The notes under the pieces: model-generated
Database searches by the model: none
Told to the model about the DNA's origin: nothing
What the model saw: the letters and a program-made list of their open reading frames with translations, nothing else
From: an uncultured Alphaproteobacteria bacterium
GTDB lineage: Bacteria; Pseudomonadota; Alphaproteobacteria; Rs-D84
Assembly: GCA_934255455.1 (NCBI GenBank)
Contig: CAKQNS010000011.1
Span: 1 to 20,590, forward strand
DNA: 20,590 bases
Direction of reading: 5' to 3'
In this document: positions 1 to 7,935 of the stretch, in pieces
How the letters are laid out: each line of letters begins with the position of its first letter
Position numbering within the stretch: the first letter of the stretch is position 1
Made by a program: the position numbers and the translations under genes

Positions 1-2526
1 GTGCGCAGCGGTGCCGCCGCAATGGGTATGCCGGTACTGTGCATCCCGGGGGTCGAGGCCGACGATGTAATCGCCACAATTGCGCGCCAAAATTGCACTG
101 GGGCGGACGCCACCCGCATCATCACCGGGGACAAGGATTTGATGCAATTGGTATCCGATTGCGTGTTTTTATACGACGGCATGAAACAGCACGAAATTCG
201 CGCCGCGGGCGTTATGGAAAAATTTGGTGTTGCGCCAAATCGTGTGGTTGATGTGCAATCACTGATGGGCGACGCCACGGACAATGTACCGGGCGTGCCG
301 GGCATTGGGCCGAAAAAGGCCACGGAATTGATAACCCAATTTGGCTCGCTGGATGAACTGTATGCAAATCTGGATGCTGTGAAAAACGAACGCATTCGCA
401 ATTTGCTGCGCGACAATCGCGAATTGGCGTATGTTTCGCGCCAATTGGTTCAATTAAAAGATGATGTTGATTTATCGGGGCTGGAAATTGCGCCATTTCA
501 TTTCAATACGCCCGCCGCATTGGATTTCGTTCGCACAAAATTGGAAAGCAATTCATTGGCGGTAAAAATTGAAAAAATGTTTCCAATGGCCGATTTTGAC
601 GAAACAAAAATAGCACCGGAATTCCACTATGTTGGCAATGATTGCCCGGTGGATATTGCCGCAGAATTGGCAACCGATACCCCCGCCCCGGCGCCATCAG
701 AATACCCCGAAATCACATACGAAACCATTACCACGCCAGCGGCATTGGACAAATTTTTGATGGGCGTTAAATCGGTCATTGCGATTGATACCGAAACAAC
801 CGGTCTGAATCAAATCAGCGATAAAATCGTTGGTATATCATTGGCCACAAATGGCACGCATGGCGCATATATTCCAATTCGCCACAAAAACCATTCTGAC
901 GATTTGTTCGGTGCCGATGTGCCCGCCCCCAACCAATTACCCATTGATTTGGTATACGCAAAACTGCGCCCGATATTTGAAAACCCAAATATTATAAAGG
1001 TCGGACATAATTTGAAATACGACCTGCACATAATGGCGAACGAGGGTTGGAATACCACAAAAATCGCCCCAATTGATGACACAATGCTGTTGTCGTATGC
1101 GTTGCATGGCACCACGCACGGGCACGGATTGGATGAACTGGCGCTGAAATACCTGGGGCATGCCAATATTCATTTTGCGTCCCTGTTCCCACCCAAAATG
1201 CGCAGTGCCGACATGCATTTCGATTTGTTGCCGATTGACACCGCCGCCCCATACGCGGCCGAGGATGCAACCATATCAATGGCACTGTATGCGCAATTTC
1301 GCCCACAATTGAATGCAAATGAAAAATTGCGCAAATTGTATGAAACATGCGATTTACCATTGATGCCCATATTGATGAATATGGAACGCACTGGTGTTCT
1401 GGTGAACCGCGCCGGATTGCAACAATTGTCGTCGGCGTTTCACAATGATTTGGAAAAAGTCCAATCACAAATTTGGCAATTGGTCGGACACGAATTTAAT
1501 ATTGCCAGCCCCAAACAATTGGCCACCGTATTGTTTGATGAACTGGCATTGCCTGGCAACAAACGCCGTTCAACCGATGCCGACACATTAAACGAATTGA
1601 TTGATGCGCATCCAATCATCGAAAAAATTCTGAATTGGCGCTCTGTGGCCAAGTTGGCGGGCACATACGCGGACGCATTGCCGCACCAGATTGCCCCCGA
1701 TGGTCGTATTCATACCACCTATTTACAAACCAGCACCAATACCGGGCGCCTGTCCAGCCGCGACCCGAATCTGCAAAATATTCCAATTAAAACAGATTTG
1801 GGCGAACAAATTCGAAAATGCTTTGTTGCGCCATCGGGCCGTGTGATAATTTCGGTCGACTATTCACAGATTCAACTGCGCCTGTTGGCCGATGTTGCTG
1901 ATGTTAAGACATTCAAGGAAACTTTCCACGCCGGCACCGACATTCACGAACAAACCGCGCGCCGCATATTTGGCATTGCGCCGGGCGCGCCCGTGCCACG
2001 CGAAATGCGCCGTGCGGCAAAAACCGTGAATTTTTCGATAATATATGGAATTTCGTCATTTGGCCTGTCGGGGCAATTGGGCATTTCGCGTGCCGCCGCC
2101 GCCGAATTGATAAATTCATATATGGCCGGCCTGCCAGAAATCAACGAATATATGGAACGAACCCGCGAATTTGCATTGAAAAACGCATGCGTTTATACCC
2201 CGTGGGGGCGCCGCATTGAATTGCCCGAGGTTAAAAATCCCCGCCTGCGCGGGTACGCAATGCGCGCCGCCGTCAATGCCCCAATCCAGGGGTTCGAGGC
2301 CGATTTAATGCGTCGCGCCATGGTTGTGATTGACGAAAAACTGATGCGCCCAAATGCCGACAAAATAAAAATGATTATGCAGGTTCACGATGAAATGGTA
2401 TTTGAATGCGACGCCGCCGTTGCCGACGAATTTGCCCGCCGCATAGAATTTGAAATGGAAAACATTGCCAAATTATCGGTGCCATTGGCCGCTGAATATG
2501 TAATTGGCCCGGTGTGGGGCAAATAA
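1..2526 (+). CDS. polA: DNA polymerase I, 5'-truncated by the window edge
   Basis: Family A polymerase for Okazaki-fragment processing and gap repair. The frame is open from base 1 and the first 90-100 residues (part of the 5'-3' exonuclease) lie outside, judging by E. coli Pol I; the EADD metal-binding motif falls at codons 19-22. A complete 3'-5' proofreading domain follows: Exo I DTETTGL (D263, E265), Exo II GHNLKYD (D341) and Exo III YAAED (D422), so proofreading should be active. The polymerase domain has motif A at codons 620-629 (DYSQIQLRLL), O-helix residues K674, F678 and Y682, and motif C QVHDE (D797, E798). Oddity: codon 625 is Gln (CAA at 1873-1875), where the family has the steric-gate Glu (E710 in E. 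coli). The stop is TAA, directly before a bidirectional terminator. Identity is certain; the effect of the Gln is inference. Confidence 0.98.
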   Translation: MRSGAAAMGMPVLCIPGVEADDVIATIARQNCTGADATRIITGDKDLMQLVSDCVFLYDGMKQHEIRAAGVMEKFGVAPNRVVDVQSLMGDATDNVPGVPGIGPKKATELITQFGSLDELYANLDAVKNERIRNLLRDNRELAYVSRQLVQLKDDVDLSGLEIAPFHFNTPAALDFVRTKLESNSLAVKIEKMFPMADFDETKIAPEFHYVGNDCPVDIAAELATDTPAPAPSEYPEITYETITTPAALDKFLMGVKSVIAIDTETTGLNQISDKIVGISLATNGTHGAYIPIRHKNHSDDLFGADVPAPNQLPIDLVYAKLRPIFENPNIIKVGHNLKYDLHIMANEGWNTTKIAPIDDTMLLSYALHGTTHGHGLDELALKYLGHANIHFASLFPPKMRSADMHFDLLPIDTAAPYAAEDATISMALYAQFRPQLNANEKLRKLYETCDLPLMPILMNMERTGVLVNRAGLQQLSSAFHNDLEKVQSQIWQLVGHEFNIASPKQLATVLFDELALPGNKRRSTDADTLNELIDAHPIIEKILNWRSVAKLAGTYADALPHQIAPDGRIHTTYLQTSTNTGRLSSRDPNLQNIPIKTDLGEQIRKCFVAPSGRVIISVDYSQIQLRLLADVADVKTFKETFHAGTDIHEQTARRIFGIAPGAPVPREMRRAAKTVNFSIIYGISSFGLSGQLGISRAAAAELINSYMAGLPEINEYMERTREFALKNACVYTPWGRRIELPEVKNPRLRGYAMRAAVNAPIQGFEADLMRRAMVVIDEKLMRPNADKIKMIMQVHDEMVFECDAAVADEFARRIEFEMENIAKLSVPLAAEYVIGPVWGK

Positions 2527-2553
2527 AAAAATGCGCCAACGGCGCATTTTTTT
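2527..2553. terminator. Bidirectional terminator between polA and the DUF805 gene
   Basis: The stem ATGCGCC/GGCGCAT (2531-2537 with 2541-2547) has the loop AAC. An A-run precedes it and a T-run follows, so it can act on both strands. The stop codon of the convergent DUF805 gene (2552-2554 on +) lies in the T-run. Almost the same hairpin recurs after the YgiW-like gene. Confidence 0.85.
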
Positions 2554-3055
2554 ATTTCCGGTTAAATTTATGATACGGATTGTCGTGATTGCATGTCGGC
2601 AAAACCGAAAATATAAACATAACCACACTGACCATTATTGATAATAACGGCACCCCACATAAAATGTACAGCATCATCCACCACGCGGACAGCCCCGCAT
2701 CATGCAAACGGCGCACGCGCATAGATATTGCCGGAACAACCGCCGCAAAACAATAGATTATTGGAATGACCAACATCATGCCGGTCATAACGCCGAAATC
2801 GCCCGCCAGCACATATTCCATTGCGGCAACCATACATCCCAAAAATCCCCATGCAAAAATCAGCAAACAATTGACCAAATATGTCCACCAATATTCCGAA
2901 CGCGACGAAGTGCCCGCCCATTCAGAAAACCCGCGGCGCCAAAACGCCCCGTATGCCAGAAACATATTCGTGTATGTTTTGCTGGTCTGAACCACTTGCT
3001 TTTTCGCGCCCGACGCGCGTTTAGTATTTTTAACGGTTGTTTTTGTTGATGGCAT
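2552..3055 (-). CDS. DUF805 family inner-membrane protein
   Basis: A 167-residue membrane protein of unknown function. Residues 1-28 are a basic, Ser/Thr-rich cytoplasmic tail. Around residues 33-57 is the family pattern of a Phe/Trp-rich stretch leading to TSSRSEYWW (family: GRxSRxEFWW). Hydrophobic segments follow, and the conserved RVRRLHDAGLSAWW motif precedes the last hydrophobic region. The tail DNPYHKF resembles the usual polar end of the family. I chose ATG at 3055 over an in-frame ATG 15 codons upstream: it has a GGGGGG Shine-Dalgarno at suitable spacing, and the predicted promoter would put the transcription start just ahead of it. The gene appears to be a single unit with its own promoter and a terminator shared with polA. 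The family is clear; the role is not known. Confidence 0.88.
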   Translation of the reverse strand: MPSTKTTVKNTKRASGAKKQVVQTSKTYTNMFLAYGAFWRRGFSEWAGTSSRSEYWWTYLVNCLLIFAWGFLGCMVAAMEYVLAGDFGVMTGMMLVIPIIYCFAAVVPAISMRVRRLHDAGLSAWWMMLYILCGVPLLSIMVSVVMFIFSVLPTCNHDNPYHKFNRK

Positions 3056-3077
3056 ATTTTCCCCCCTGTACCACGTT

Positions 3078-3106
3078 ATTATATCACATTTCGCCGGCAA
3101 TTGAAA
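3078..3106 (-). promoter_or_regulatory. Candidate promoter of the DUF805 gene
   Basis: On the minus strand, a -35-like TTTCAA (3101-3106) and a perfect -10 TATAAT (3078-3083) are separated by 17 nt. The predicted start near 3071 gives a leader of about 15 nt holding the GGGGGG ribosome-binding site. The -35 is weak (3 of 6 consensus bases). Confidence 0.5.
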
Positions 3107-3125
3107 TGATTATCACGCCGCACCC

Positions 3126-3410
3126 CTATTTCCACGTTGCTGGAATATCCGCATAGTCAGATAACTCGGTTGCGCCACGGTACATATATCTAACATTGTT
3201 CGTTGTTGCATCAGGAAAAACCTTGTATAACGGTGTGCCATCTGGATTTCTGGCCGAAGGCCCCGTCAAGCTGCCACATCCATAGAACGTATAAACAAAC
3301 ACACTGCTAGCCAGAGTTCCACTCAAATTTCCAAACACCCCCACCGCGGCGTCGCACGAATTTTTATATTTTTTGAAAATACGAACCTTGTTCCCGTAGG
3401 ATGGGTACAT
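3126..3410 (-). CDS. Hypothetical protein, unrecognised, atypical codon use
   Basis: Encodes 94 residues from the ATG at 3410, which is preceded by GGGGGG at a good distance, much like the neighbouring DUF805 gene. An in-frame TTG 7 codons upstream is a weaker start. I recognise no family. There is no signal peptide. A basic N-terminus (KVRIFKKYKN) is followed by a mildly hydrophobic Gly/Ser/Phe/Tyr stretch with two Cys, and the C-terminus is hydrophilic, ending DIPATWK. Codons differ from the neighbours: two AGA, plus CCT, TCT and AGT, where flanking genes mostly use CGC/CGT for Arg. It follows the proS terminator with no clear promoter, so it may depend on read-through. It could be a real accessory gene or the remnant of a longer one. 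Confidence 0.5.
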   Translation of the reverse strand: MYPSYGNKVRIFKKYKNSCDAAVGVFGNLSGTLASSVFVYTFYGCGSLTGPSARNPDGTPLYKVFPDATTNNVRYMYRGATELSDYADIPATWK

Positions 3411-3445
3411 TTTCGCCCCCCCATTTTGCAAGTTAAAATTTGGTC

Positions 3446-3474
3446 AAAAAATCCCCTGGGCACGCCCAGGGGAT
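3446..3474 (-). terminator. Terminator of the envelope/proS operon
   Basis: A strong GC-rich stem, ATCCCCTGGG/CCCAGGGGAT (3451-3460 with 3465-3474), with a 4-nt loop. On the minus strand it is followed by a run of six T. It begins a few bases after the proS stop codon (3480-3482). Confidence 0.9.
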
Positions 3475-3479
3475 TTTTC

Positions 3480-4916
3480 TTAATACGATTTCGCAACGAA
3501 CACGTATGTCGGGTCGTTATCGTCCAGGCACCGACGTGTGATCTTGTATTTTTCCATCAGCACATCAAATTTGTCATTTGTGGTTAAATCATATTTAATG
3601 CGGAAAAATCCGATTTCGCCATTTGCCAATGCCGCGTCCAGCGTATCTAAATCCGCAACATCGCGTATCATTTTCGCATTGCGGGCGCGCGCCGCGTTTA
3701 ACATATCACGCTGCATCTGGGTCAACATATCGCGGGCACCGGCGACCAATGTGGCGGCGTCAATCGTCTGTTTAGACACGCGTCCCAAATCACGACGCGT
3801 GACCGTCACCTGGTCCGCCGCCATTTCACGCGCACCAATTTCAACACGCAACGGAACGCCACGTTTAATCCATTTCCACATCTTGTCCGGGGCGCGCATA
3901 TCCGACGTATCAACCAACACGCGAATGCCCGCATCTCGCAATTTTTCCCCCAGCGCATCGGCATATTCGTTCAGTGCCGTCGCCGTATCTTCGCGTGTGA
4001 TTGGTATAATCACAATTTGATATGGCGCAACCGCGGGTGGTAAAACCAATCCATCATCATCCGAATGCGTCATAAACAGACCGCCCATCATTCGTGTTGA
4101 TGTGCCCCACGATGTTGTCCACGCGTGCGATAATTTGCCATCAGCCCCTAAATACTGAATGCCAAATGATTTTGCAAAATGCTGGCCCAGGTCGTGCGAT
4201 GTGCCGGCCTGTAAAGCCTTGCCATCCTGCATAATCTGCTCGGTGGTGTATGTGTGGTCGGCGCCAGCAAAACGTTCTTCGGGTGTTTTTTCGCCCATTA
4301 TTACCGGAACCGCCAAAATCTGTTCCATAAAGTCCGCATATACGCGGTGCATTTTACGCGCGTCGGCATTTGCCTCGGCATGGGTGGCAAAAACATTATG
4401 ACCTTCTTGCCAATTGAATTCAGACGTGCGCAAGAACATACGCGGACGCATTTCCCAGCGCATAACATTCACCCATTGGTTCAATTTCATCGGCAAATCA
4501 CGATAGGATTGAACCCAACGGGACATAGCCTCGCCGATAATGGTTTCTGATGTCGGGCGAATGACATACGGTTCGGTCAATTTTGAATCCGGGTCCGGTT
4601 GTAATGTGCCATCAATCATCTTTAACCGATAGTGCGTGACAACGGCCGCCTCTTTGGCGAAACCGGCGACATGTTCGGCCTCTTTATTAAAAAATTCAAT
4701 CGGTATCAACAGGGGAAAGTTAGCGTTTTGGACACCGCACGCCTTGATGCGTTTATCCATTTCATCGCGCATCAATTCCCATATTGCCCAACCATACGGT
4801 TTTACCGTCATACAACCACGCACAGGTGAATTTTCCGCTAAATCCGCCGCCACAATCAGGTTTTGATACCATTCACTGAAATTTTCGGCCCGCGTCGGGG
4901 TAATTGCTGTTTTCAT
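3480..4916 (-). CDS. proS: Prolyl-tRNA synthetase, archaeal/eukaryote-type
   Basis: Class II aminoacyl-tRNA synthetase that charges tRNA-Pro. 478 residues. It carries RPTSE (120-124), motif 2 around RWEMRPRMFLRTSEFNWQEGH (153-173), AGTSHDLGQHFAK (238-249) and motif 3 SWGTSTRMMGG (269-279, R275), followed by GLVLPPAVAPYQIVIIPI. These signatures and the C-terminal Tyr belong to the archaeal/eukaryote-type ProRS, not the shorter or INS-containing bacterial types usual in proteobacteria. The C-terminal domain that holds four Cys in many relatives has only one recognisable Cys here (ITRRC), so zinc is probably not bound. The start ATG lies 12 nt after the PlsC-like gene stop, with a weak purine-rich site (AGAGAT), so it is last in that operon. 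The enzyme identity is firm; a horizontal origin is inference. Confidence 0.95.
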   Translation of the reverse strand: MKTAITPTRAENFSEWYQNLIVAADLAENSPVRGCMTVKPYGWAIWELMRDEMDKRIKACGVQNANFPLLIPIEFFNKEAEHVAGFAKEAAVVTHYRLKMIDGTLQPDPDSKLTEPYVIRPTSETIIGEAMSRWVQSYRDLPMKLNQWVNVMRWEMRPRMFLRTSEFNWQEGHNVFATHAEANADARKMHRVYADFMEQILAVPVIMGEKTPEERFAGADHTYTTEQIMQDGKALQAGTSHDLGQHFAKSFGIQYLGADGKLSHAWTTSWGTSTRMMGGLFMTHSDDDGLVLPPAVAPYQIVIIPITREDTATALNEYADALGEKLRDAGIRVLVDTSDMRAPDKMWKWIKRGVPLRVEIGAREMAADQVTVTRRDLGRVSKQTIDAATLVAGARDMLTQMQRDMLNAARARNAKMIRDVADLDTLDAALANGEIGFFRIKYDLTTNDKFDVLMEKYKITRRCLDDNDPTYVFVAKSY

Positions 4917-4928
4917 TTTTTATCTCTT

Positions 4929-5777
4929 TTATTTATTTTCTGTCTTCTTGTCTTTTAATTCCATATATTTATCGGATACCATTTTTTGCAGGGTTTCCGC
5001 AATCTGCTTTCTGTCCATGCCCGCGGTCGCGGGTGGTGGCATTACCGTGATTTCAACACGAAATCCGCCCAAAATCATGATATGAAAAACCTGCATAAAT
5101 GCACTGCGTTCACGCGCGGCACGCGGGCCCATATCAATTTTTTTATTATCAAAATATGCGTAATGATTTGCCAAATCCGCGTCACTGATTGGCGTACCAT
5201 CACGAAACCGATAATGCACCGCCATAGGTTGCACCACAACATCGGAATTTTCAACAAAATTAAACAGTGTACTTTTGAAAGGCTTTACATACGCACCGTT
5301 TGTGGTTGTGCCCTCGGGGAACAAGAACATTGGATATTTCACATTTTTCACGCGTTCTTGGACAATTTTTAACGCCTCAAGTGCGTGCGACGGGCGACGG
5401 TCAACAAACACAACACCAAATTTTTCGGAAATCCACCCGACCAGTGGCCAATTGCGAACATCTGCCTTGGCAACAAAACTGCCCCCGAATGCAACCGGGA
5501 AAGTTGCAATTTCAAACAGTGATATATGATTAGACACAACCAACAGCGGTCGGTGTGACGACAATTTTCCATGCACGCGCACGCGAATTCCCGCCAGCAT
5601 CAGCAATATTTTCATAAATACGCGCATAAACCAAACCGATGCGCGTCCATGCGGCAATAAAAATATAATCGGCACCTGAATCACAACGCCAACCCAAAAC
5701 GCCGCGAATTTCAAGGTTCCAAACAATATTTGAAACATGTTTGGGCGGCACACACGGCGCATATCGCTATTCTGCAT
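4929..5777 (-). CDS. plsC: PlsC/OlsA-like lysolipid O-acyltransferase
   Basis: Membrane-bound 1-acyl-glycerol-3-phosphate acyltransferase family protein of about 282 residues. The N-terminal third is hydrophobic (roughly residues 14-42 and 47-63) and anchors it to the inner membrane. Block I is NHISLFE (H84, E89), an HX4E form of the usual HX4D. Such Glu forms do occur in some proteobacterial PlsC proteins. Block III is FPEGTTT (153-159). The ATG at 5777 is preferred because AAGGG lies 9 nt upstream; ATG at 5786 or 5762 is possible. The gene overlaps the end of the OlsB-like gene by 11 nt, which points to translational coupling and supports a role as the second (OlsA) step of ornithine-lipid synthesis, transferring an acyl group from acyl-ACP to lyso-ornithine lipid. 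A general phosphatidic-acid role remains possible. Confidence 0.85.
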   Translation of the reverse strand: MQNSDMRRVCRPNMFQILFGTLKFAAFWVGVVIQVPIIFLLPHGRASVWFMRVFMKILLMLAGIRVRVHGKLSSHRPLLVVSNHISLFEIATFPVAFGGSFVAKADVRNWPLVGWISEKFGVVFVDRRPSHALEALKIVQERVKNVKYPMFLFPEGTTTNGAYVKPFKSTLFNFVENSDVVVQPMAVHYRFRDGTPISDADLANHYAYFDNKKIDMGPRAARERSAFMQVFHIMILGGFRVEITVMPPPATAGMDRKQIAETLQKMVSDKYMELKDKKTENK

Positions 5778-6723
5778 TTTCGTCATCCCTTGTATCTTCG
5801 ATAAATTCGGCGTCGGCCGCATCCTCGCGCAACAAGAATTCAACAAACGCGCCGATGACCTTTAATGGGCCGGTCACCGGGAACAACATAATTTTGCCTA
5901 ATGTTTTCATGGCGCCATCTTTGACCTCGAAATCATCCAAGGCGTCTTCGCGACCCAAGAAATGTTTCTGGTACACGCGGTCAATATTGCGCGTTTCCAG
6001 CATTACAAAAACATCATACGAATGGAACGGTTTATCAATAAACACCCCGCGTCCAAATGTTGCCCCCAGACGCAGATAGCCCTTGATAAGCGGTGTCATT
6101 TGTGCACGCGCATCGGCGGCATCGACAAACGCACGCGGTAAAATATTCATCTGGGACATTTTTGGGTTCACGCCATCGGCAAATTTTTCCGGCAATACCG
6201 TTGCGCGCAGGCGCAATGGTGACAAATGATTATAATACAGGTACGAAATGGCCTGGGCCGAATTTACAGGCTTATCACCAGCCCATGACGCAACGCCGAA
6301 CAAAACCAAGATTTTACGACGCAACACATACTCGGACAACCCCGCCCACAACATACGCATAACCAATGCGTTGTCACGATATTCGCGATCAACACACGCA
6401 CGCGACATTTCGGCGATGTTTCCATTTACCTTTTTAATTTTGGAAATATTAAATTCATTTTCTGTATAAAAACCACCCATTTTTTCGGCGGCCGCACGAT
6501 CAATAATACGATATGTACCAACCACGCGACCATTGTGAAACACCGCCATATAATCAGCAAAGCGGTCGTATGCATCATATTCTTCGCGCAGATTTTTTTG
6601 TTCTTCGGTGGCGGACGCACCCTCTTCTTCGACAAATGCAGCATAGCGCAACTGGCGCACCTGGCGGCGTTCGTCTTTATTTCTGGTTAAACGGACTTCG
6701 TAATCGCGAACCTTGATAGCCAT
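5767..6723 (-). CDS. olsB: OlsB-like ornithine-acyl-ACP N-acyltransferase (GNAT)
   Basis: 318 residues, of the hemolysin/acyl-homoserine-lactone-synthase-like GNAT family (Acetyltransf_5 type). The N-terminus YEVRLTRNKDERRQVRQLRY, then VVGTYRII, GGFYTENEFNIS, EMSRACVDREYR and the later PLIKGYLRLGATFGRGVFID follow the OlsB pattern. OlsB moves a 3-hydroxyacyl chain from acyl-ACP to the alpha-amino group of ornithine to give lyso-ornithine lipid. The acidic C-terminal tail is rich in Asp and Glu. The start ATG has AAGGATG at good spacing. The next gene overlaps this one and encodes the matching O-acyltransferase. A candidate promoter lies in the 67-nt gap behind mltB. Ornithine-lipid function is inferred from family and neighbour; the acyl acceptor cannot be read from the sequence. 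Confidence 0.85.
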   Translation of the reverse strand: MAIKVRDYEVRLTRNKDERRQVRQLRYAAFVEEEGASATEEQKNLREEYDAYDRFADYMAVFHNGRVVGTYRIIDRAAAEKMGGFYTENEFNISKIKKVNGNIAEMSRACVDREYRDNALVMRMLWAGLSEYVLRRKILVLFGVASWAGDKPVNSAQAISYLYYNHLSPLRLRATVLPEKFADGVNPKMSQMNILPRAFVDAADARAQMTPLIKGYLRLGATFGRGVFIDKPFHSYDVFVMLETRNIDRVYQKHFLGREDALDDFEVKDGAMKTLGKIMLFPVTGPLKVIGAFVEFLLREDAADAEFIEDTRDDENAE

Positions 6724-6756
6724 AAATACATCCTTTTATATCAACATATAACAGGA

Positions 6757-6785
6757 AGAATATCAAACAATGGCCACATTATCAA
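6757..6785 (-). promoter_or_regulatory. Candidate internal promoter before the olsB-like gene
   Basis: On the minus strand, TTGATA (6780-6785), a 17-nt spacer and TATTCT (6757-6762) lie in the 67-nt gap after mltB. It could give the lipid/proS genes transcription separate from the barrel protein and mltB. Confidence 0.35.
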
Positions 6786-6790
6786 TTGTT

Positions 6791-7924
6791 TTATTTTTCA
6801 CGCAATTCATCAGACAATTCGCCAATTGCAATCGCATACCAATTAGAATTGTTCCACTTTTTAATTCTGTAAAAATTAGGATATGTCAAATACGCCGTTA
6901 TCACGGGCTGGGGCGCAATATCGGTATCGACATTATTTGGATTATTTGCGTCAACTATGGCCGCCAATGTCGCATTTGCGCGCGCATCGGCAATGGCGCG
7001 CGTGTCGGCAACCAATCCCGCCACCATATCAGACGCCGGCAACGGTGCACCATCAGCGTTCAACACACCCATCGCCGCCCATTCATAAACGGTCTTTTTT
7101 GTTTTACCATCCAAAATAGTTAAATCAAAATCCGCGGGTAATATGACACGACGCACAATGCGTTCATTTTGGTTCCACCCCAATTTATTCAGGTAATTTC
7201 CCGCCGACATCATGGCATCGCCAATACTGTGTGCAATGTCTATTTTGCCGTCGCCATTGCCATCAACACCATATTGCGCCAGTGTTGTTGGTATAAACTG
7301 GAAATGCCCCATGGCACCGGCCCAACTGCCCCCCATGGTGGTAATATCATCACCGTTTTTATCGGCAATTTTCATCAGGGCCAACAACTGGTTGGTAAAA
7401 AAGGTTTGGCGACGTCCATCATATATCAATGTGATAAACGCATCACGCAACGGGTGATCGGCCATACGCGCACCATAGTTGGATTCCATACCCCAAAATG
7501 CTAAAATCACATGCGGTTGCACACCGTACCGTTGTTCAACACGATGCAACAGTGTTGGATATTTTTTTGCCATTTTGTGGCCGTTTTCAATGCGCGATGG
7601 CGCAACAGTGCGACGCAAATAATCATCCAAGGTCATTTTGAATTCTGATTGGTTTTTATCCTGGTGCACAATACGGGGAATAAACGCCGGCGATTTAAGT
7701 GTCGCATCAATTGTTGATTTCGATATGTTTTGTGCCGCCGCACGCGTGCGAATATCGTCCAGCACAGATTCCCAGCGCGCCATATCAAATGCGCCGCGTT
7801 CAGCAATTGCAGATGCAACATCGGACACGGGCACCGTTGGCGCCCCTGACGCCGCAAATCCATTATTTATACCGACAAACACCGCCACAACGGCGTACGC
7901 CAAAAATCGTGTAATATTATTCAT
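6791..7924 (-). CDS. mltB: MltB-family lytic murein transglycosylase
   Basis: Periplasmic enzyme that cleaves the MurNAc-GlcNAc bond of peptidoglycan and forms 1,6-anhydroMurNAc. 377 residues from ATG at 7924; the longer upstream frame overlaps the preceding gene and is not needed. Residues 1-24 are a signal peptide ending GFA, with no lipobox, so the mature protein is probably soluble rather than a lipoprotein. The catalytic Glu lies in FWGMESNYG (E147). The hallmark GSWAGAMGHFQFIPTTLAQYG and the DGNGDGKIDI segment follow, then NYLNKLGW. It starts 11 nt after the barrel-protein stop with a GTGGGG ribosome-binding site, so the two genes are very likely co-transcribed. Confidence 0.93.
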   Translation of the reverse strand: MNNITRFLAYAVVAVFVGINNGFAASGAPTVPVSDVASAIAERGAFDMARWESVLDDIRTRAAAQNISKSTIDATLKSPAFIPRIVHQDKNQSEFKMTLDDYLRRTVAPSRIENGHKMAKKYPTLLHRVEQRYGVQPHVILAFWGMESNYGARMADHPLRDAFITLIYDGRRQTFFTNQLLALMKIADKNGDDITTMGGSWAGAMGHFQFIPTTLAQYGVDGNGDGKIDIAHSIGDAMMSAGNYLNKLGWNQNERIVRRVILPADFDLTILDGKTKKTVYEWAAMGVLNADGAPLPASDMVAGLVADTRAIADARANATLAAIVDANNPNNVDTDIAPQPVITAYLTYPNFYRIKKWNNSNWYAIAIGELSDELREK

Positions 7925-7935
7925 GGGAACCCCAC

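Noticed and set aside
992..1468. 158-codon minus-strand frame inside polA
   Set aside because: Antisense to intact polA proofreading motifs, and its composition is Cys/His/Arg/Ile-rich as expected for a shadow.
3538..4020. 160-codon + strand frame opposite proS
   Set aside because: It lies entirely antisense to a well-identified gene and has no recognisable domain; a shadow of proS codon bias.
4929..5846. HX4E in place of HX4D in the PlsC-like enzyme as a sign of inactivity
   Set aside because: HX4E forms exist among proteobacterial PlsC proteins and the FPEGTTT block is intact, so activity is likely.
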